NCBI GenBank assembly: GCA_003819975.1
Contig: RPPU01000114.1
Location: forward strand, 1 to 9,880
DNA: 9,880 nucleotides
Source: Desulfobacteraceae bacterium
Lineage (GTDB): Bacteria; Desulfobacterota; DSM-4660; Desulfatiglandales; HGW-15
Direction: 5' to 3'
Each line of letters begins with the position of its first letter. The first letter of the stretch is position 1. A program made the translations under genes and the position numbers. The notes under the pieces were generated by a model. The model was not told where the DNA came from. It searched no databases and was given only the letters and a program-made list of their open reading frames with translations. Positions 7,190-9,880 of this stretch are shown piece by piece.

Positions 7190-7243
7190 AGGGACACCTC
7201 ATTTTTTTAAAATTGAATGGCTCTTAATGATTTTTACCACGAA

Positions 7244-7268
7244 ACAATTTTAAGCAACATAAAATTGT
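7244..7268. promoter_or_regulatory. 9-base inverted repeat upstream of folD
   Basis: ACAATTTTA, a 7-base loop (agcaaca), and TAAAATTGT form a perfect 9-base stem 55-79 bases upstream of the folD start. It is directly abutted by the 10-base palindrome GTGTGCACAC at 7267-7276. Either could be a repressor operator or part of the folD leader; no consensus of a known regulator is recognised. Confidence 0.35.
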
Positions 7269-7301
7269 GTGCACACGAAAAACACTAGAAAAAGTTTAAG
7301 A

Positions 7302-7459
7302 GTTCAGGGTTCACGGTTCAAGGTTAAAGAAACGATCCCGGATCAAGTCCGGAGTGACGCTCCTGCTGCTGAATGAGACCATTTTTCCATAATCCCCTAA
7401 TAAGAGTGCAACTCTAAAAAGTCCTCAACCGTGAACGGTGAACCGTGAACCTGGGAACC
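7302..7459. repeat. Inverted-repeat intergenic element built of 7-base units
   Basis: The left end has three tandem heptamers, GTTCAGG, GTTCACG, GTTCAAG (7302-7322), then GTT. The right end has the inverse, CGTGAAC, GGTGAAC, CGTGAAC (7430-7450), then CTGGGAACC. The core GGTTCACGGTTCA (7308-7320) is the exact reverse complement of 7439-7451. Between them are two small hairpins: CCGGA-TCAAG-TCCGG (7338-7352) and AGAGT-GCA-ACTCT (7403-7415). It has no coding capacity and looks like a REP or MITE-like dispersed repeat lying between the divergent folD and DHH-CBS genes. The inner GATCCCGGATCAAGTCCGG resembles a repeat core I have seen widely in proteobacterial intergenic DNA; that is recollection, not a search. 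Confidence 0.6.
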
Positions 7460-7515
7460 TGGTTTGTTTCCTTTTTCAATGATTTTTAAGCCTTATCTAT
7501 TTTTTGCCGATACAT

Positions 7516-7532
7516 GAATAGAACCCCTATTC
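7516..7532 (+). promoter_or_regulatory. Small hairpin just before the DHH-CBS ribosome binding site
   Basis: GAATAG, loop AACCC, CTATTC is a perfect 6-base stem that ends 2 bases before the GGAAGAGA Shine-Dalgarno region (7535-7542). It could protect the mRNA 5' end or be an operator. The short stem makes chance possible. Confidence 0.25.
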
Positions 7533-7545
7533 TTGGAAGAGATAC

Positions 7546-8844
7546 ATGGAAATCATTGTCACCCATAAAAACACCGATTTTGACGCTTTGGCTTCGGTTT
7601 TTGCCGCTGCCCTGCTTTATCCCCCGGCCAAACCGGTGCTGCCGCGGGCCGTAAACCCGAATATAAAAGCCTTCCTGTCCATTCATAAAAACTGTTTTGT
7701 GTATCATGATCAAAGCGACACGCCTGCGGAAAAGATCAACCGCTTGGTTGTGGTCGATACGGCCAAGTGGTCCCGTCTTGAAAACGGGGAGCAGCTCAAG
7801 GCCCGCGCCGATCTCGATATTATCCTTTGGGACCATCATCCCGAAGCCCGGGAAATCAAAACCCCCTGGACCTATCATCAGATTGTGGGCGCAACCGTCA
7901 CCCTCCTGGTCAAAAATTTGCAGGAAGAAAAACGTAAATTAAGCCCCATGGAAGCGACCCTTTTTATTGCCGGGATCTATGAAGATACCGGCAATCTGAC
8001 TTTCCCCTCCACCACGGCCCTGGACTTAAAAGCCGCCGGTTTTTTGTTGGAGCAGGGCGCCGATTTGACTATGGCGCAAAGTTTCCTCCGCCCGGCTTAC
8101 GGCCCCAAACAAAAAGATGTGCTTTTTGAGATGCTGAAAAATGAAAATCGCATCAATCTGCAAGGTTTCGAAGTCAGCTTTAACCGGGTCGAGGTGACCG
8201 GGCATACCCCCGGCCTGGCTCTGGTCGTCGATATGTTTCTGGATATCATGAATGTGGATGCCGCCTTCGGTATTTTCTACGAACCGGGTAAAAACAATTG
8301 CATTACCATCGGCCGCGGCGGCTCCAACACTCTTAATATCGGCGCGATCATGAAAAAAATGGGCGGTGGCGGGCATCCCAGCGCCGGTTCCGCCATGTTG
8401 AAATCCATAGAACCCGGAGCGGTGGAGGAATGGGTCAAGGAATTGATCCTGAATCATCAAAAACCTTCCGTGTGCATCGGCGATCTCATGACCGCGCCGG
8501 TCGTGTCGATTGCGCCGGAAAGCCCGATGAAAGAGGTCGCGCTGATCTTCAGGCAACAAGGTTATACCGGTTTACCCGTGGTTGCCGGCAACCAGTTGAT
8601 CGGAATCATCTCCCGGCAGGATTTTAAAAAGATGAAAAAGCCCGACCTCCTGCACTTGCCGGTCAAGGCTTTTATGTCCACCAAAGTCATCACCATCAGT
8701 CCGGAGAGCAGCGTCACCGAAGCCACGCGTTTAATGGTCAAACACGATATCGGTCGCCTGCCCGTGATCAAAGATGGGATTCTAATCGGCATTCTGACCC
8801 GTTCCGATGCCATGCGCCATTATTACGATCTGTTGCCGGCCTGA
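7546..8844 (+). CDS. DHH-family phosphoesterase with DHHA1 and two CBS domains
   Basis: The 432-residue protein has the NrnA/RecJ-like DHH catalytic core: THKNTDFDALAS (residues 6-17, His7, Asp11, Asp13), VVVDT (68-72, Asp71), WDHHPE (95-100, the DHH itself) and GIYEDTGN (143-150, Asp147), all metal ligands of this phosphoesterase family. The DHHA1 substrate-binding part follows with GRGGSNTLNIG (256-266) and GGGGHPSAGS (273-282). Two CBS domains (about 311-361 and 373-426, IGDLMTAPVVSI and VKAFMSTKVITI) should bind an adenine nucleotide and regulate activity. In deltaproteobacteria, Aquifex and Thermotoga this order usually continues into a tRNA nucleotidyltransferase/poly(A) polymerase domain; here a TGA ends the protein directly after CBS2. 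The most likely role is cleaving short oligonucleotides, pAp or a cyclic dinucleotide. GGAAGAGA precedes the ATG. It is divergent from folD and followed by a repeat element. Confidence 0.93.
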   Translation: MEIIVTHKNTDFDALASVFAAALLYPPAKPVLPRAVNPNIKAFLSIHKNCFVYHDQSDTPAEKINRLVVVDTAKWSRLENGEQLKARADLDIILWDHHPEAREIKTPWTYHQIVGATVTLLVKNLQEEKRKLSPMEATLFIAGIYEDTGNLTFPSTTALDLKAAGFLLEQGADLTMAQSFLRPAYGPKQKDVLFEMLKNENRINLQGFEVSFNRVEVTGHTPGLALVVDMFLDIMNVDAAFGIFYEPGKNNCITIGRGGSNTLNIGAIMKKMGGGGHPSAGSAMLKSIEPGAVEEWVKELILNHQKPSVCIGDLMTAPVVSIAPESPMKEVALIFRQQGYTGLPVVAGNQLIGIISRQDFKKMKKPDLLHLPVKAFMSTKVITISPESSVTEATRLMVKHDIGRLPVIKDGILIGILTRSDAMRHYYDLLPA

Positions 8845-8890
8845 AGATTTTTTCTCGTCCGCGTTATTTCAGAGTTTTTAAACCAAAAAA

Positions 8891-9163
8891 ATGCATGAGA
8901 CAATTTTCAATGGCTAAGCCCGAATAGGATTCGTTTTCACAACCGTAATTCATCCGTGCTATAGGCGTGATCGTAAGTTCGGCAGGCGCAATACCTTCCC
9001 GAGTAAATTTTTATATTCATTGGATCATGGCCTTACAGACTTTAATATCACGGCGCCTGCCACCCGAGGGCTCCTGCCCTGGCCTTTAAAGGAAAGGTCA
9101 TCTTAGTTGCGGTTGTAAAAACGAATCCTATTCGGGCGAAACTGTTTAAAAACACTCATGCAT
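8891..9163. mobile_element. MITE-like element with long imperfect terminal inverted repeats
   Basis: The ends match each other in inverse: ATGCATGAG at 8891-8899 against CTCATGCAT at 9155-9163, and GCCCGAATAGGATTCGTTTT with the following 11 bases (8918-8948) against 9137-9107, with 2 mismatches in 31. Inside are a second 9-base stem, GGCAGGCGC (8981-8989) with GCGCCTGCC (9053-9061), a tight hairpin AGGGC-TCCT-GCCCT (9067-9080) and the palindrome CCTTTAAAGG. There is no open frame of interest. TTTTAA motifs about 10 bases outside both ends may extend the pairing. It could be a non-autonomous transposable element, or a structured RNA that also ends transcription of the DHH-CBS gene. No clear target-site duplication is seen. 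Confidence 0.65.
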
Positions 9164-9263
9164 AATCTGAGTTAAAATCACGTGCCGCAGCCACACAATC
9201 CTTTGCTTTTTAACTTGCCTTTCCAGACCCCTTTCGGTTATGAAAAGAAGAAAAGGTGCATCC

Positions 9264-9880
9264 ATGAACCAAGATCCCCTCATCGCCCTGATCGGGATTT
9301 GTTATGACCAGGGCTCCTCTTTTTTACGCGGAACTGCCGGGGCGCCGCCCTTGATCCGGGCCGCACTGGATTCCGAATCTTCCAATCGATGGACCGAGAA
9401 CGGCCTGAACTTGACTCGCGAATCCATATTGGAAATAGAAGACCTGACGCCGCGGTCGGAAACGGAAATGCTGGGCCAGGTCGAACCGGCCATTACGGCT
9501 TTGCTGCAACGCCGTTTGCGTCCCATCGCCCTGGGCGGAGACCATTCCGTCACCTACCCGATTCTCAAGGCTTTTGCCGCACTTTATCCGGAGATCACCA
9601 TTTTGCATTTTGACGCCCACCCCGATCTTTATGATGATTTTGAAGGCCGGCGCTACTCCCATGCCTGCCCCTTCAGCCGGATCATGGAAGCGAACCTGGC
9701 GCAACGCTTGGTCCAGGTCGGAATCCGCACGGCCAACGGCCCGCAACGCAAACAAGCCGAACGGTTCGGGGTGGAGATGATGGAGATGAAAGATTGGCAA
9801 GACGATCTCAAACTTAAATTCGATTCGCCGGTTTATATCTCTCTGGATCTGGATGCGCTCGACCCGGCCTTTGCGCCCGG
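9264..9880 (+). CDS. Agmatinase/arginase (ureohydrolase) family protein, 3' end outside the window
   Basis: The frame is open for 205 codons to the right edge. It has the binuclear manganese signatures of ureohydrolases: GGDHSVTYP (residues 91-99, ligand His94), HFDAHPDLYD (115-124, Asp117, His119, Asp121) and SLDLDALDPAFAPG (193-206, Asp195, Asp197). These enzymes split a guanidino group to release urea: agmatine to putrescine, arginine to ornithine, or formiminoglutamate hydrolysis. The SpeB-like agmatinase is the likeliest guess from the general look, but the substrate end is cut off. The ATG at 9264 has AGGTG 5-6 bases upstream; an in-frame ATG at 9240 would add eight basic residues and has no good ribosome binding site. 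About 190 residues of a typical 290-320-residue protein are visible before the second metal cluster. It stands alone on the plus strand, 100 bases after the inverted-repeat element. Confidence 0.92.
   Translation, partial: MNQDPLIALIGICYDQGSSFLRGTAGAPPLIRAALDSESSNRWTENGLNLTRESILEIEDLTPRSETEMLGQVEPAITALLQRRLRPIALGGDHSVTYPILKAFAALYPEITILHFDAHPDLYDDFEGRRYSHACPFSRIMEANLAQRLVQVGIRTANGPQRKQAERFGVEMMEMKDWQDDLKLKFDSPVYISLDLDALDPAFAP

Noticed and set aside
6269..7210. Long plus-strand open frame of 313 codons
   Set aside because: It is the antisense shadow of folD, rich in His, Arg and Gln with no recognisable domain.
9215..9244. Possible -35/-10 pair (TTGCCT, 18 bases, TATGAA) before the ureohydrolase gene
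   Set aside because: The predicted transcript would begin almost at the ribosome binding site and both boxes are weak, so it is not annotated.

Overview
The window looks like a piece of an uncultured deltaproteobacterium-type (Desulfobacterota-like) Gram-negative genome. This rests on the general look of the FolD and DHH-CBS proteins, a Sec signal peptide on a large TPR protein, a good sigma-54-type promoter, and intergenic repeats of a kind I associate with that group. The taxonomic placement is inference; nothing in the window proves it.

Layout. Bases 1-5791 are one minus-strand operon, read right to left: a secreted 940-residue TPR protein (5791-2969), a small PqqD/RRE-like protein with a Cys/His-rich N-terminus (2912-2523), two paralogous ATP-grasp ligases (2539-1478 and 1481-438), and the first 148 codons of a fold-type III PLP-dependent decarboxylase (445 to beyond base 1). 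The last four genes overlap by 17, 4 and 8 bases, so they are probably translationally coupled. A sigma-54-type -24/-12 element (5890-5875, minus strand) sits about 73 bases of leader upstream of the TPR gene.

Bases 5807-6280 hold that promoter and little else. folD (7189-6281, minus) follows. A 356-base divergent intergenic region comes next, with an inverted-repeat element built of 7-base repeats. Then come a plus-strand DHH-DHHA1-CBS-CBS phosphoesterase (7546-8844), a 419-base gap filled mostly by a 273-base element with long imperfect terminal inverted repeats (8891-9163), and the start of an agmatinase/arginase-family gene (9264 to the window end).

How the genes may work together. folD and the DHH-CBS gene are housekeeping-type. 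The operon at 1-5791 is the unusual part. An RRE-like protein normally presents a peptide to modifying enzymes, ATP-grasp enzymes join a carboxylate to an amine, and fold-type III PLP decarboxylases act on basic or dicarboxylic amino acids. The set therefore suggests synthesis or attachment of an amino-acid-derived or peptide product, with an exported TPR scaffold made in the same transcript. No precursor peptide is visible, so substrate and product are unknown. Exosortase/PEP-CTERM exopolysaccharide loci also combine a PLP decarboxylase, PqqD-like proteins, TPR proteins and sigma-54 control; this is an analogy, not an identification.
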